Positions 25,444 through 34,347 of a DNA stretch of 50,285 nucleotides are shown here, piece by piece; position 1 is the stretch's first letter; every line of letters begins with the position of its first letter. The position numbers and the translations under genes were made by a program. The notes below the pieces were generated by a model. It was not told the DNA's origin. It saw only the letters and a list, made by a program, of their open reading frames with translations, and did no database searches. This DNA is from Planctomycetota bacterium (GTDB taxonomy: Bacteria > Planctomycetota > PLA2), in contig JAPUHK010000140.1 in assembly GCA_027297745.1 (NCBI GenBank), positions 1-50,285 of the forward strand. Reading direction: 5' to 3'.

Positions 25444-25541
25444 CCTACCGCTACCCCTGCCTCTGCACCTTGCCCTTCGCCAGCAAGGGGAACCGGTAGG
25501 GGGCAAAGGTAGGGGTAGCGGCAGAGGTAAGGGTAGGGGTG
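25444..25541. repeat. Inverted repeat of the CTACCCCT family
   Basis: Left arm 25444-25474 (CCTACCGCTACCCCTGCCTC) and right arm 25495-25541 (GGTAGGGGTAGCGGCAGAGG, GGGTAGGGG) are complementary and lie between convergent stops. The words match those of the element at 21146-21233, so the two are copies of one family. Confidence 0.6.
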
Positions 25542-25542
25542 C

Positions 25543-27393
25543 CTAGCCCAACCCCTCCTCCACCAGCATCGCGTCGAAGGTCTCGTTCACCTTGGTGCTC
25601 AGCCGGGCGAAGAAGTCGCGGTCGTTGAAGTACGGCAGCTGGATGTTCGGCCGTTCGTCGTGGCTCTCGTCCGGCATGGTGTAGTCCGCCGCCGTGAAGC
25701 CGACGCGCTTCTCGAGAGCGTACCCGCGCAGGAACGTGCGCCGAACGATCTGCTTGAGATCGCCCTTGCCGATCTCGAGACCCGTGAGCGCCCGGATGCC
25801 GTCGGCAACGAGGTCGTCGCGCACGCCGCTGAACTTGCAGATGCCGACGATGTCATCGCGCAGAATCCCGATCCCGCGCTTGGTGATGGCCTTGACCCAG
25901 TAGTCGAAATCGGTCTCCTTCTCGAACACGAGCAGCAGGTACGTGCGCATGGACATGTGGCCGCCAGCCAGCGCCCAGGGGTAGCCCGGGTTCGTGTGCG
26001 GAAGATAGGCGGGGAACTCCACGCCCTTGCAGTGCATGGCGTAGCCCGGCTCCCCGGTCTGCTCCGAGAGACGCAAGCTCCCCTGGCCGAGCTCGGGCAG
26101 CCGTCCCTCGCCGATCTCGATCAGCGTGCGCTGGACGGCTTCGAAGTCGCCGAAGCGGAGGCCTCCCGCCAACTGGTCCTCGCCCTCGTGCCGCCGGTTG
26201 TATTCCATCGCGTAGCCGAGCGTGGCGCCGCAGGAGATGGAGTCCATGCCGAGCTCATCCACCAGGTCGACCAGCGTGCAGGCCTGGTCCGGATCGTAGA
26301 TGCCGATGTTGGAGCTGAGCAGGTTCAACGGCTCGTAGTCGAGCTTCGCGCGGAACTTGCCGGCCTTGCCCTCGGCGTCTTTGTCGTAGACGTTCTTGTG
26401 GCAACTGATGCCGCAGCGGTAACAGGACGCGTCCTTGACGATGAAGGGGCCCGCTTCCACGTTGGCACGAATCAACGGCGCGGAGGCGTCTGTGCCGGTC
26501 GGCGCGAAGTTCTCCTCGGGCACGGCGCCGATGGGCTGCATCGCGGCGTAGTTGTGCCAGGTGCCGCCGAGCCCCTCGCCCTTGCTCTTCTCACGGTAGT
26601 AGCGGCTGCCCTCGCCGCGCGCCACCTCGCCGTTGATGTCCTTCAGCACGGGCGGGGCGGGCGGGCGCTTGGGGTCCGTCGTGTCGGCCACGATGCCCAA
26701 CAGGTTCTTGCTGCCCATCACTCCGCCCATGCCGCCGCGCCCGGCGAAGCGCATCTTGGCGTCGCCGCTGCGCAGCTGGTTCTCCGTGCTCAGACCGATC
26801 GCGGCGTAGCGCACGTTCGCGTAGTTCTCGCCGGCCGGACCGATGGCGGCGAAGTGTGCGTCCGGGTAGCTCTTGTACAACGTCTGGATCTTGTCGTTGA
26901 TGTGCTTGCCCGCAAGAGCCGCCGCGTCCTCGAACGAGAAGCGCACCTCGCTCTGCAGATCCGCGGGATCGGCGCGGTGGATGTGCAGCACCACCGGTTG
27001 CGGGGAACGGCCGCTAAACAGCACCTCCTGTACGCCCAGGTGGCGCAGTTTGGTGCCGAACTTGCCGCTGCCCGCCGCCCACATGGCCGACGGCTTGCCG
27101 CCCAGCGAGCGCTTCAGCGGCGAGTAGGCGTGGAAGAACGTGCGCAATCCCGTCATGAAGTCGGTGCCGCTCAGGATGCCGAGGTTCATGATCAAGGTCG
27201 CCGCCGCGTCGTACGCGTCGTCCACCTCGCGCCCTTCGAGCAGCTTGAAGCCGCTGGCGATGCCGCCGAGCACGTCTTCGAGGTCCTGGCATCGGACGTC
27301 TTCGGTGCGCACTTCGTGGCTCGTGAGATCGACGTGGTGGCGCGTGTAGCGAAAGTCCGTAACCGGGCGGCTCGCGGGGGCATCCGTTACCAT
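25543..27393 (-). CDS. Tungsten-type aldehyde ferredoxin oxidoreductase family protein
   Basis: A 616-residue AOR-family enzyme. The start ATG has a perfect AGGAGGT upstream; a longer open frame upstream is the shadow of the divergent gene. The N-terminal domain 1 carries the pterin-binding RFAGRGGMGGVMGSKNL; domains 2-3 carry the [4Fe-4S] ligands CYRCGISC (C324, C327, C331) and the distant Cys in DDIVGICKFSG (C519). EENF and EPLNLLSSNIGI are also family-like. It would oxidise aldehydes to acids with ferredoxin or another acceptor, using a bis-pterin tungsten (or molybdenum) cofactor in the cytoplasm. It is divergent from the acetolactate-synthase-like gene and converges on the MoaD-like gene. 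Confidence 0.92.
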   Translation of the reverse strand: MVTDAPASRPVTDFRYTRHHVDLTSHEVRTEDVRCQDLEDVLGGIASGFKLLEGREVDDAYDAAATLIMNLGILSGTDFMTGLRTFFHAYSPLKRSLGGKPSAMWAAGSGKFGTKLRHLGVQEVLFSGRSPQPVVLHIHRADPADLQSEVRFSFEDAAALAGKHINDKIQTLYKSYPDAHFAAIGPAGENYANVRYAAIGLSTENQLRSGDAKMRFAGRGGMGGVMGSKNLLGIVADTTDPKRPPAPPVLKDINGEVARGEGSRYYREKSKGEGLGGTWHNYAAMQPIGAVPEENFAPTGTDASAPLIRANVEAGPFIVKDASCYRCGISCHKNVYDKDAEGKAGKFRAKLDYEPLNLLSSNIGIYDPDQACTLVDLVDELGMDSISCGATLGYAMEYNRRHEGEDQLAGGLRFGDFEAVQRTLIEIGEGRLPELGQGSLRLSEQTGEPGYAMHCKGVEFPAYLPHTNPGYPWALAGGHMSMRTYLLLVFEKETDFDYWVKAITKRGIGILRDDIVGICKFSGVRDDLVADGIRALTGLEIGKGDLKQIVRRTFLRGYALEKRVGFTAADYTMPDESHDERPNIQLPYFNDRDFFARLSTKVNETFDAMLVEEGLG

Positions 27394-27478
27394 TGAGACC
27401 TCCTGAGAGGGCGCCATTCTATGGGATTGAGTGGCGCGGCCGACAGAGGGTGCACATAGTCCCGACGAGGGAGCCGCA

Positions 27479-29188
27479 ATGAAAGCCTCCGACTTGTTCG
27501 TCCGTTGTCTCGAGAACGAGGGCGTGGAGTACATCTTCGGCGTGCCGGGCGAGGAGAACGCCGACCTGATGATCTCGTTGCTCGACTCGTCGATCCGCTT
27601 CGTGGTCTGCCGGCACGAGCAGGGCGCCGCGTTCATGGCCGACGTCTACGGGCGCTTGACCGGGCGCGTCGCGTGCTGCCTGGGTACGCTCGGCCCCGGC
27701 GCCACGAACCTGATCACGGGCGTGGCCAGCGCCAACATGGACCGCTCGCCGCTCGTGGTGATCACCGGCCAGGCGGCGACCACGCGGATGCACAAGGAGT
27801 CGCACCAGGCCATGGACCTCGTCGCGCTGTTCGCGCCCACGGTCAAGTGGGGCACCTCGATCCAGCACCCCGACTCGATTCCCGAGATCGTCGGCAAGGC
27901 CTTCCGGCTGGCGACGACGGACAAGTTCGGCGCCTGCCACATCGACCTGCCCGAGAACGTGGCCAGGATGCAGACCCTGGCGCGCCCGATCGCGCGGTCG
28001 GTGGTGGACCGCAGCGCGCCGAACCCCGCGCCGGTCGCGGCGGCCGCGGAGGTGATCCGCAAGGCGTCTTTCCCCGTGATCCTGGCCGGCAACGGGGTCC
28101 TGCGCAACCTCGCAAGCGAGTCACTGCGCGCCTTCGCGCGGCAGAACGGCATCCCGGTGACGAACACCTTCATGGGCAAGGGTTGCTTCCCGCCGTCGGA
28201 CCCGCTGTACCTGTTCACGGTCGGGCTCGGCGGCCGCGACTTCACGGACGCGGCCATCGAGCGCGCGGACTGCGTCGTCGCCGTCGGCTTCGACATGGTC
28301 GAGTACCACCCGTCCTCGTGGAACCGCGGCGAAGACAAGGCCATCATCCACGTGGACATGAGCCCCGCGGAGGTGGACCGCAACTACCGCACGGAGTGCG
28401 AGATCGTGGGGGATATCGGCCTCAGCCTGGATGCGCTGACGCGGGCTACGGCGGGCATGCCGAAGGTCGACGCGGCGCGCTACGCGGAGTTCCGCGACGC
28501 ACTCGCGCGGGACCTGAGCGCCTACGACGACGACCAGGGCTTCCCCATCAAGCCGCAGCGCATTCTGGCCGACGTGCGCCGCGTGCTCGACGACCGGGAC
28601 ATCGTGCTCTCGGACGTCGGCGCGCACAAGATGTGGATCGCGCGCTACCTGCACACCGAAGAGCCGAACACGGTGCTGATCACGAACGGCTTTTGCTCCA
28701 TGGGCTTCGCTCTGCCCGGGGCGATCGGCGCCAAATACGCGTGCCCCGACCGTAAGGCGCTGGCGATCTGCGGCGACGGCGGCGTCATGATGAACATCCA
28801 GGAGCTGGAGACGGCGGTGCGCGAAAAACTGCCGATCGTGGTCCTGGTGTGGACCGATTCCCAGTACGGCCTGATCAAGTGGAAGCAGCAGACGCAGTTC
28901 GGGAAGTACTCGCACATCGACTTCACAAACCCGGACTGGATGAAGCTGGCCGAAGCCTTCGGCATGGCGGGCTTCCGCGTGACCGCAGTGGACGAGCTGG
29001 CGCCTGCGCTGCGGGAGGCCTTTGCCGCGGGAAAGCCGGCCCTGATCGAAGTGCCGGTCGACTACGCCGAGAACATGAAGCTGACGCGCGCGCTTCAGAA
29101 CCTGCCCTTCGAGGAGCTGTGCAGCCGGTTGAAGGGCGCCGACCTGATCGGGGAGCTACCGGACTCCACGCTGCGCGTGCTGGCGTAG
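27479..29188 (+). CDS. Acetolactate synthase-like ThDP enzyme
   Basis: A 569-residue thiamine-diphosphate enzyme. The start at 27479 is supported by GAGGGAG upstream; an open frame begins 48 nt earlier without such a site. N-terminal PYR domain: GVEYIFGVPGEENADL and VVCRHEQGAAFMAD with the activating Glu. Middle domain: 190-330. C-terminal PP domain: ALPGAIGAKYACPDRKALAICGDGGVMMNIQELETAVREKLPIVVLVWTDSQYG, where GDGG-x-MMN binds Mg-ThDP. IKWKQQ is common in catabolic acetolactate synthases (AlsS type), which join two pyruvates. No regulatory IlvN subunit is next to it. Glyoxylate carboligase or oxalyl-CoA decarboxylase activity is less likely. Confidence 0.85.
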   Translation: MKASDLFVRCLENEGVEYIFGVPGEENADLMISLLDSSIRFVVCRHEQGAAFMADVYGRLTGRVACCLGTLGPGATNLITGVASANMDRSPLVVITGQAATTRMHKESHQAMDLVALFAPTVKWGTSIQHPDSIPEIVGKAFRLATTDKFGACHIDLPENVARMQTLARPIARSVVDRSAPNPAPVAAAAEVIRKASFPVILAGNGVLRNLASESLRAFARQNGIPVTNTFMGKGCFPPSDPLYLFTVGLGGRDFTDAAIERADCVVAVGFDMVEYHPSSWNRGEDKAIIHVDMSPAEVDRNYRTECEIVGDIGLSLDALTRATAGMPKVDAARYAEFRDALARDLSAYDDDQGFPIKPQRILADVRRVLDDRDIVLSDVGAHKMWIARYLHTEEPNTVLITNGFCSMGFALPGAIGAKYACPDRKALAICGDGGVMMNIQELETAVREKLPIVVLVWTDSQYGLIKWKQQTQFGKYSHIDFTNPDWMKLAEAFGMAGFRVTAVDELAPALREAFAAGKPALIEVPVDYAENMKLTRALQNLPFEELCSRLKGADLIGELPDSTLRVLA

Positions 29189-29191
29189 GAC

Positions 29192-29515
29192 ATGGAGGAT
29201 TGCTCCTTCGCCGCGGGCGACACGATCTTCAACGAGGGGGATCCGGGCGACGCGCTGTACATCGTGCATTCCGGGCGTGTCGCGATCCGCCGCGCAGGCA
29301 CCGAGATCGCTTCCCACGGTCCGGGCGGCGCCTTCGGCGAGATGGCGGCCCTGAGTGGCGAGCCACGCATTGCCAGCGCGGTGGCCGTGGAGGACGTGCA
29401 GGCCAGCCGTCTGAAGGGGGAGTCCTTCCGCGAGCTGGTGCGCGCGCAGCCCGAGATCGGTCTCGACGTCAGTCGCATCCTGGCCAAGCGGCTTGCTGAG
29501 AGCATGGGTCAGTAG
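29192..29515 (+). CDS. Stand-alone cyclic-nucleotide-binding domain protein
   Basis: A 107-residue protein consisting only of a CAP/PKA-type cNMP domain: FAAGDTIFNEGDPGDALYIVHSGRVAIRR, then the phosphate-binding cassette FGEMAALSGEPRIASAVA, where GE and the Arg contact the nucleotide. It has no DNA-binding part. The start is 3 nt after the acetolactate-synthase stop (GAGG is inside the ATGGAGGAT start region, and a TAGGAC stop context precedes it), so it is in the same operon and could modulate that enzyme or another effector. Confidence 0.8.
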   Translation: MEDCSFAAGDTIFNEGDPGDALYIVHSGRVAIRRAGTEIASHGPGGAFGEMAALSGEPRIASAVAVEDVQASRLKGESFRELVRAQPEIGLDVSRILAKRLAESMGQ

Positions 29516-29564
29516 TTGACGCCGGGACCTGCGGCCGGTGCAACCTGCGGGTAGGGTGTTGCCG

Positions 29565-32348
29565 GTGCGCCACCTCCTGCTGTTGATTCTGCTGCTCCCG
29601 CCCGCGCCCGCCTCCGCGCAGGTGCCCAACGTCGAGCAACTGCTCCGTGACCACGCGGCGGCGCTGGGCGACGCAGGCTCGGTGCGCTCGCTGGCAGCCG
29701 CGAGCTTCTTCCAGACCGGCGGCCGCAGGTTGGAGCTCGAGGAGGTCTGGCGCCTGCCCGGGGAGTGCCGCCGAGCCTACCGGAGTGTCTACGGGCTGCA
29801 GCAGGAGCTGTTCGGGCCCGCAGGCGCGTACACGCTGATCGCCGCGCTGCCCCATCGCTGGCGCGCGGGGACGATCTCCGGACGAGCGGGCTATGCCCTG
29901 TTCCGCACGCTGGCCCACCCGTTCCCGCTGCTGCCGTATGCGGCCGACCCCGCGGCCGCGAAGAGGCTGCGGCGAGTGGCGGTGAAAGGCGAGGGGCTGG
30001 TCGGCCTCGCCACCGCGCCCGACCGCGACGGGCTCGAAACGATCTACGTGCTCGACGCACAGCATCACTTGCGTGCCGTGTGGACCCGCGAGCGGGGCCA
30101 GCAGCCGTTCGCGATCGTCACCTACGACATGTTCCGCAAGGTGGAAGTCGCCAAGGAAGCCAAGGGGGCCAAGGAAGCCAAGAAGGAGTTCGTGTTGCTG
30201 CCGCACCTCGTGCAGACCGAGGTGATCCACGCGCAGTCCGATCCCGTCGTCGGCAGGTGGAAGCGGGCGCCGGAAACGCGTTTGATGCGCGTGGAAAAGT
30301 ACGAGCTGAACCCCGAGGTGGCGGTGCGTTTCGTCCCGCCGGCTGCCACGCCCGGCAAGGGCATGGGCTTCGAGCGGCGCACGCTGGCGACGGGCCCGAA
30401 CCCGCAAGCCGTCGCTGCGGCCGACCTCGACGGCGACGGTGTGACGGACTACGCCACCGCCTGCGACGGGGGACTGTACGTGCACTTCGCCGGCGCGGAG
30501 GACCGGCCCGTGCACGTGCCCCTCGGCAAGGGGACGCATCGGGGCCTGGCGGTCACGGACATGAATCTGGACGGCCGTCCGGAGCTGGTCACGGTCTCTC
30601 ACGTGGAGCCCGGGGAGACGATTTTCTTCGTCACCTTCGACAGGGCGCGCAAGCCGGCGGTGCAGAAGTTCCGCGGCGCGCCGGCTGGAACGTCCGTCGT
30701 GCTCGTCCGTGACCTGGACCTGGACGGGATTCCCGACCTGATCCTGTCCGGCGTGCAGGGGCGCGCGGTGCAGATCCTCTACGGCAACGGCTTCGTCGGC
30801 CTGCGCCCGGTGGGGGTGCGCCCGAACCTCGACCCCGAGAAGGAGGGCCGTTTCGGCTACTCCGTCGCCGTGAGCGACCTCAACGGAGACGGTCTTAGCG
30901 ATCTCGTCGTCGCGGACGGGCGCAGCCTCGTGTTGCTGCACGGAACGCCGCAGGGTGGCTTCAGCTTCGGCGCGCGCACCAAGGCGGGGCCCCGTCCCAC
31001 CACGGTGGCGCTGATGGACCTCGAGCGCGACGGTTTCGAAGACGTACTCGTGGTGAACTCACACCCCTACCAGGCGATGCCCGGCGCCGAGTTGATCGTG
31101 CTGCGCAACGACGGCAAGCAACTCACCCGCGGCAGGCAGGTGGATGTGGGCGCCATGGTCGTAGCGCTGGCGACGGGCGACTTCAACGGCGACGGCCTGC
31201 GCGACCTCGTCTCGGCCTCGTTCACGCGCGGCCAGGTCGGTATCCTGCACGGCGATGGGAAGGGCGGCTTTGGGCGCCCGGCCTACTACGCGAGCGGCCG
31301 CGGCGTTCAGTACGTGGCGGTCTTCGACGTCGACGGCGACGGCCGCGACGACGTGCTCGCAGCCAACGGCGTCGACGACTCCTTTTGCGTGTTCCGCAAC
31401 ACCGGGAACTTCGCTCCGCCGGCGCGTCCCGAATTGCGCTGGGCGCGGTTGTGCCCGCCGCCCACGAAAGCGGAGTTCAGGCTCGAAGGGCTTAGCCGTA
31501 CCTACGAGTTCGCGGGTGAGTTCCGGCTGCCGGCCGACATTCAGGACCCGTCCGGCCTCGGCTACCTCAGCGGCGGCGAGTACTCCACGCGCCTGGTGCT
31601 CGTGTCCGACAAGCAGTCCGCCCTGTTTCGCGCGACGCTGGACCGCGTGGAGGGCCGGCTGCTGGTCGGACCGGCAATCCCCTTGCTCGGGTTGAACGCC
31701 GCCGGGCCGCTCGACTTCGAGGCCATCGCCGTCGACCGCAAGACGCTGACGCTGTTCATCGGTCTCGAAGCCGACTCCACGGTCCTGCGCACGACGCTGT
31801 ACGGTCACGTGCTCGGGCGGGCCAAGACTCCCGTCAAGACCGACGGCCGCGACGGCATCGAGGCGCTGGCCACACGGCGCGTCGGCGACGACGTCCTGCT
31901 GTACGTGTTCAAGGAGCGCGTCGGGAAGACGCTCAAGCGGCCGCCCGTGTTCATCCTCGCGGCCCGCGACGATCCGTTCGCGCTGGAGCTGCGGGGTGAG
32001 ACGCCCCTCCCGGTCTACGTCGCGGACCAGACCGGCGCAGCGTACGACGGCGAGTCGCTGCTGGTCGTCAGCCGCCTGGCGCGCGAGATCCTCGAGGTCC
32101 CGCTCACCGACAGCGGCTTCGGCGGCCCCGTGCGGCGCGCGTCGTTCCGGAAGTTGACCGACACCAAGCTCGGGCTCGTGTCCGGGGACCCCAAGCGGCG
32201 GCTGTTCGGTATGGTCGAGGCGATCGCAGTCAGCGTGCACGGTGACCTCTTCCTGCTGGTCGACAACAACCGCGAGAAGGTGGGGATCGTGGGCCGCAAT
32301 CGAGGGGCAGAGGGCCGCTTGCTCTGGTTCCGCGAGGTGGCCAAGTGA
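29565..32348 (+). CDS. Secreted VCBS/FG-GAP propeller protein with a C-terminal SdiA-regulated-like domain
   Basis: About 927 residues, exported (signal RHLLLLILLLPPAPASAQ). The start is uncertain among GTGs at 29538, 29556 and 29565. The N-terminal 180 residues resemble an outer-membrane lipoprotein-sorting fold. Residues about 270-640 contain seven FG-GAP/VCBS blades, each with a Ca-binding loop: DLDGDGVTD, DMNLDGRPE, DLDLDGIPD, DLNGDGLSD, DLERDGFED, DFNGDGLRD and DVDGDGRDD. That number fits a seven-bladed propeller. The last 280 residues (GPLDFEAIAVD, DGIEALATRR, GAAYDGESLLVVSRLAREILEV) resemble SdiA-regulated or phytase-like propellers. It overlaps the parvulin gene by 4 nt. A repeat word forms the VAKEAKGAKEAKKE segment. 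Confidence 0.78.
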   Translation: MRHLLLLILLLPPAPASAQVPNVEQLLRDHAAALGDAGSVRSLAAASFFQTGGRRLELEEVWRLPGECRRAYRSVYGLQQELFGPAGAYTLIAALPHRWRAGTISGRAGYALFRTLAHPFPLLPYAADPAAAKRLRRVAVKGEGLVGLATAPDRDGLETIYVLDAQHHLRAVWTRERGQQPFAIVTYDMFRKVEVAKEAKGAKEAKKEFVLLPHLVQTEVIHAQSDPVVGRWKRAPETRLMRVEKYELNPEVAVRFVPPAATPGKGMGFERRTLATGPNPQAVAAADLDGDGVTDYATACDGGLYVHFAGAEDRPVHVPLGKGTHRGLAVTDMNLDGRPELVTVSHVEPGETIFFVTFDRARKPAVQKFRGAPAGTSVVLVRDLDLDGIPDLILSGVQGRAVQILYGNGFVGLRPVGVRPNLDPEKEGRFGYSVAVSDLNGDGLSDLVVADGRSLVLLHGTPQGGFSFGARTKAGPRPTTVALMDLERDGFEDVLVVNSHPYQAMPGAELIVLRNDGKQLTRGRQVDVGAMVVALATGDFNGDGLRDLVSASFTRGQVGILHGDGKGGFGRPAYYASGRGVQYVAVFDVDGDGRDDVLAANGVDDSFCVFRNTGNFAPPARPELRWARLCPPPTKAEFRLEGLSRTYEFAGEFRLPADIQDPSGLGYLSGGEYSTRLVLVSDKQSALFRATLDRVEGRLLVGPAIPLLGLNAAGPLDFEAIAVDRKTLTLFIGLEADSTVLRTTLYGHVLGRAKTPVKTDGRDGIEALATRRVGDDVLLYVFKERVGKTLKRPPVFILAARDDPFALELRGETPLPVYVADQTGAAYDGESLLVVSRLAREILEVPLTDSGFGGPVRRASFRKLTDTKLGLVSGDPKRRLFGMVEAIAVSVHGDLFLLVDNNREKVGIVGRNRGAEGRLLWFREVAK
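30150..30187 (+). repeat. GCCAAGGAAGCCAAG repeat inside a coding region
   Basis: GCCAAGGAAGCCAAGGGG followed by GCCAAGGAAGCCAAG is a tandem pair that encodes AKEAKGAKEAK in frame. The same 15-mer occurs at 38888-38902 in an intergenic region, suggesting that an intergenic repeat has entered this gene. Confidence 0.55.
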
Positions 32349-32878
32349 CGATGCGTGCGCTGTGCGCCGCGCTGTGCGCCCTGCTGTTGACGGCCTGTGA
32401 GAAGTCGCCGGGGCCGGAATCGGTCCTGGACCGGGCTCCCCGCAACACGCCGGCCCCGGTCCGAAAGGCGGCCCCGCGTCCCCGGCCGGGCGCCGAGCCG
32501 GAGCGCGTGATCGTCGACCGCATCCTGATCTCGTTCAAAGGTGCGCACGCCGCCTTGCACGCGTCGCGGTCCAAGCAGGAGGCGCGCAAGCTGGCCTACG
32601 AGCTCTACGAGAGGATCCGCTCGGGCGCGCGCTTCGTGGAGCTGCGAAACGCCTACAGCGACGACCGCGTGGAGGGGGCGCCGCAGCCGCGCGAACCGTT
32701 CCGCATCAGCAACTTCGGCGTGCAGACGGCTCCCATCGGTGAGTTCGCGCGCGAGCGGAGCAACGAGCCCGCCTTCACCGATCTGGCGTTTGCGCTCAGG
32801 CCCGGCGACGTGGGCATGGTGGACTACCACCCCAAGGATGCCAACCTCGGCTGGTCCATCGTCAGGCGCTTACGCTGA
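32345..32878 (+). CDS. Parvulin-like (PpiC) peptidyl-prolyl isomerase lipoprotein
   Basis: A 177-residue lipoprotein: MRALCAALCALLLTAC gives a lipobox ending at Cys, followed by a proline-rich linker. The parvulin domain begins near residue 52 with VDRILISFKGAHAA, continues with RSKQEARKLAYELYERIRSGARFVELRNAYSDD, and ends with AFALRPGDVGMVDYHPKDANLGWSIVRRL. It probably assists folding of exported proteins. Start at GTG 32345, which overlaps the upstream stop (GTGA), or ATG 32351. Coupling to the propeller gene suggests that the isomerase serves that protein. Confidence 0.82.
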   Translation: MTMRALCAALCALLLTACEKSPGPESVLDRAPRNTPAPVRKAAPRPRPGAEPERVIVDRILISFKGAHAALHASRSKQEARKLAYELYERIRSGARFVELRNAYSDDRVEGAPQPREPFRISNFGVQTAPIGEFARERSNEPAFTDLAFALRPGDVGMVDYHPKDANLGWSIVRRLR

Positions 32879-32899
32879 ACGAGCAGATACGCCTGTTTG

Positions 32900-33005
32900 G
32901 ACCACGGAGACGACGGAGAGGATCGTCGGGTCCGCGTTGGGCGTCGACCGCAGGCGTTCAAGACACCTCTTGGCGTCCGGCGGTTTTCTTCTCCGTGTTC
33001 TCCGC
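32900..33005. repeat. Inverted repeat, ACCACGGAGA family
   Basis: Between convergent genes: GACCACGGAGACGACGGAGAG on the left and TTCTTCTCCGTGTTCTCCGC on the right are complementary. The same words recur at 36659-36787. It fills the gap and probably acts as a terminator. Confidence 0.55.
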
Positions 33006-34139
33006 CTAGCGCTCGATCAGCTTTGCGAGCTGTGCGAGGCGCTTGCGCAGGACGTTCGCGCGCGGGTTGTCTGCCTGGAAGGCCGCGTCCACGAGCCGGG
33101 TGGCTTCGTCGAGCCGGTCCGTGAAGCGACTGCGCGCCTCCGACTCGGCGCTCGCATCCTTTTGGGCGCGCGCGAGGTCGTACCGCAACCGGTCCTGGCT
33201 GAAGCCGGGAGAGTTGACGGCGGCGTGCGCGGCTGCGGTGCGTAACTCGTCCGGCAGCGTGCCCCCTTCGACGATCCTGCGCAGGGTGCGCAGGGCGCCG
33301 ACCTCTTCCCGTTTCGTGAAGGATGTCAAAAAGCGGCTGCGCGCCCGCACCGTGATGCCCTCGTCGTTCAGCAAGCGGGCTGCGGTGGCCTGCGCCGCCG
33401 CGAGCTGCATGGTCTCCAGACCCGCGGCGAGAACGATCGGGTCGCGCCCGTCCTGGCCGCGCGGGGCGTCGGTCTCCATGCGCCGCGCCGTGCCGCTCGG
33501 ATCCGTCTCCGCGGCCAGCCGCACGATCCTCTGCAGAGTCGGCAGCGTGACGGGCTGCGGCGCGGTCTTCAAGGCGCGTTCGAGCACGAGCGGCGCCCAG
33601 TCCCGCTCGCCGCGTTGCTGCAGCAGCCGCGCGATGAAGTAAGACTCCTCGATGGACTCGGTCGTGTCCAAGACCTCGCCGAGCGCTTCCGTCGCCTCCT
33701 CCGACGGGATCGCGCTCAACGCCTCCAGATAGGCGGCCCGCACGGTGGGGTACTGATTCAGCTCCCCGTCCATGTAGCTCCACGAGGGGCGCCGGTGGGT
33801 GACCAGATCCTCCCCCGCCAGCAGGAAGGACAGCAGATGGGGCACCGCCTCCCCCCCCTGCGTGCTGCAGGCCATCACGAAGGCGGCCATGCGCTTCTGG
33901 GAAGCCGGAGACAACGGGTTCGAGCGGATCGGCTCCAGAATCTCCGGAAGCTCCTTCGGGTTCCTCGGCTGCCCGGTTGTCCCGCTGCCGCCGCCGTTGC
34001 CGGACGGTCCCGGCCGGAAGGGGCTCCCGATGCCGGTGCTCCGGCGGGCGCCGTTGCTGTGCCCGGACTCGGCGCCGCCGACCAGCAGGCCGCCCAGGAA
34101 GCCCGTCGCCAACGCCAAAACCGGGATGATCCACCGCAC
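33006..34139 (-). CDS. Membrane-anchored HEAT-repeat-like protein
   Basis: A 377-residue protein with one N-terminal membrane segment (MRWIIPVLALATGFLGGLLVGG), a Gly/Ser/Pro linker and an all-helical body made of HEAT-like pairs (VRAAYLEALSAIPSEEATEALGEVLD; YFIARLLQQRGERDWAPLVLERALK). The C-terminus is a charged helix (RLDEATRLVDAAFQADNPRANVLRKRLAQLAKLIER). It is probably a periplasmic interaction scaffold; I see no enzyme motif. GTG start with TAGACT 7 nt upstream, no ribosome site. Confidence 0.72.
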   Translation of the reverse strand: MRWIIPVLALATGFLGGLLVGGAESGHSNGARRSTGIGSPFRPGPSGNGGGSGTTGQPRNPKELPEILEPIRSNPLSPASQKRMAAFVMACSTQGGEAVPHLLSFLLAGEDLVTHRRPSWSYMDGELNQYPTVRAAYLEALSAIPSEEATEALGEVLDTTESIEESYFIARLLQQRGERDWAPLVLERALKTAPQPVTLPTLQRIVRLAAETDPSGTARRMETDAPRGQDGRDPIVLAAGLETMQLAAAQATAARLLNDEGITVRARSRFLTSFTKREEVGALRTLRRIVEGGTLPDELRTAAAHAAVNSPGFSQDRLRYDLARAQKDASAESEARSRFTDRLDEATRLVDAAFQADNPRANVLRKRLAQLAKLIER

Positions 34140-34156
34140 GGAATGGAGTCTACAGG

Positions 34157-34347
34157 ATGGCTATCAGCCATCGGCTGTGAGCTATCAGCTCGATGCGGGC
34201 AGACGTGTCGTGCGTAGAGGGCGAATCCCTCCGGACAAGGCTCCAGATACGGAGGAGCGGAAGCTGGCCATGCCGGTCGGAGCCCGTCTGAAACGGCCTG
34301 CGCGGCCTGTTGTGAGTTGACGGCCGATAGCTGACGGCCGACAGCTA
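34157..34347. repeat. GCTATCAGC-type repeat pair
   Basis: GGCTATCAGCCATCGGCTGTGAGCTATCAGCT on the left (34157-34194) and TTGACGGCCGATAGCTGACGGCCGACAGCTA on the right (34314-34347) form an imperfect inverted pair built from the GCTATCAGC/GCTGATAGC word. The 115 bp between hold no gene I can support. It lies upstream of the HEAT gene and at the 3' end of the dehydrogenase gene. Confidence 0.5.

Noticed and set aside
25660-27396. A 578-codon open frame on the plus strand opposite the AOR gene
   Set aside because: It mirrors the AOR coding sequence; His/Val/Arg-rich with no domain, while the AOR carries all family motifs.
30150-30187. CRISPR-like or VNTR array
   Set aside because: Only two copies of a 15-mer with a 3-nt spacing inside a coding region. 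There are no spacers and no cas genes anywhere in the window.
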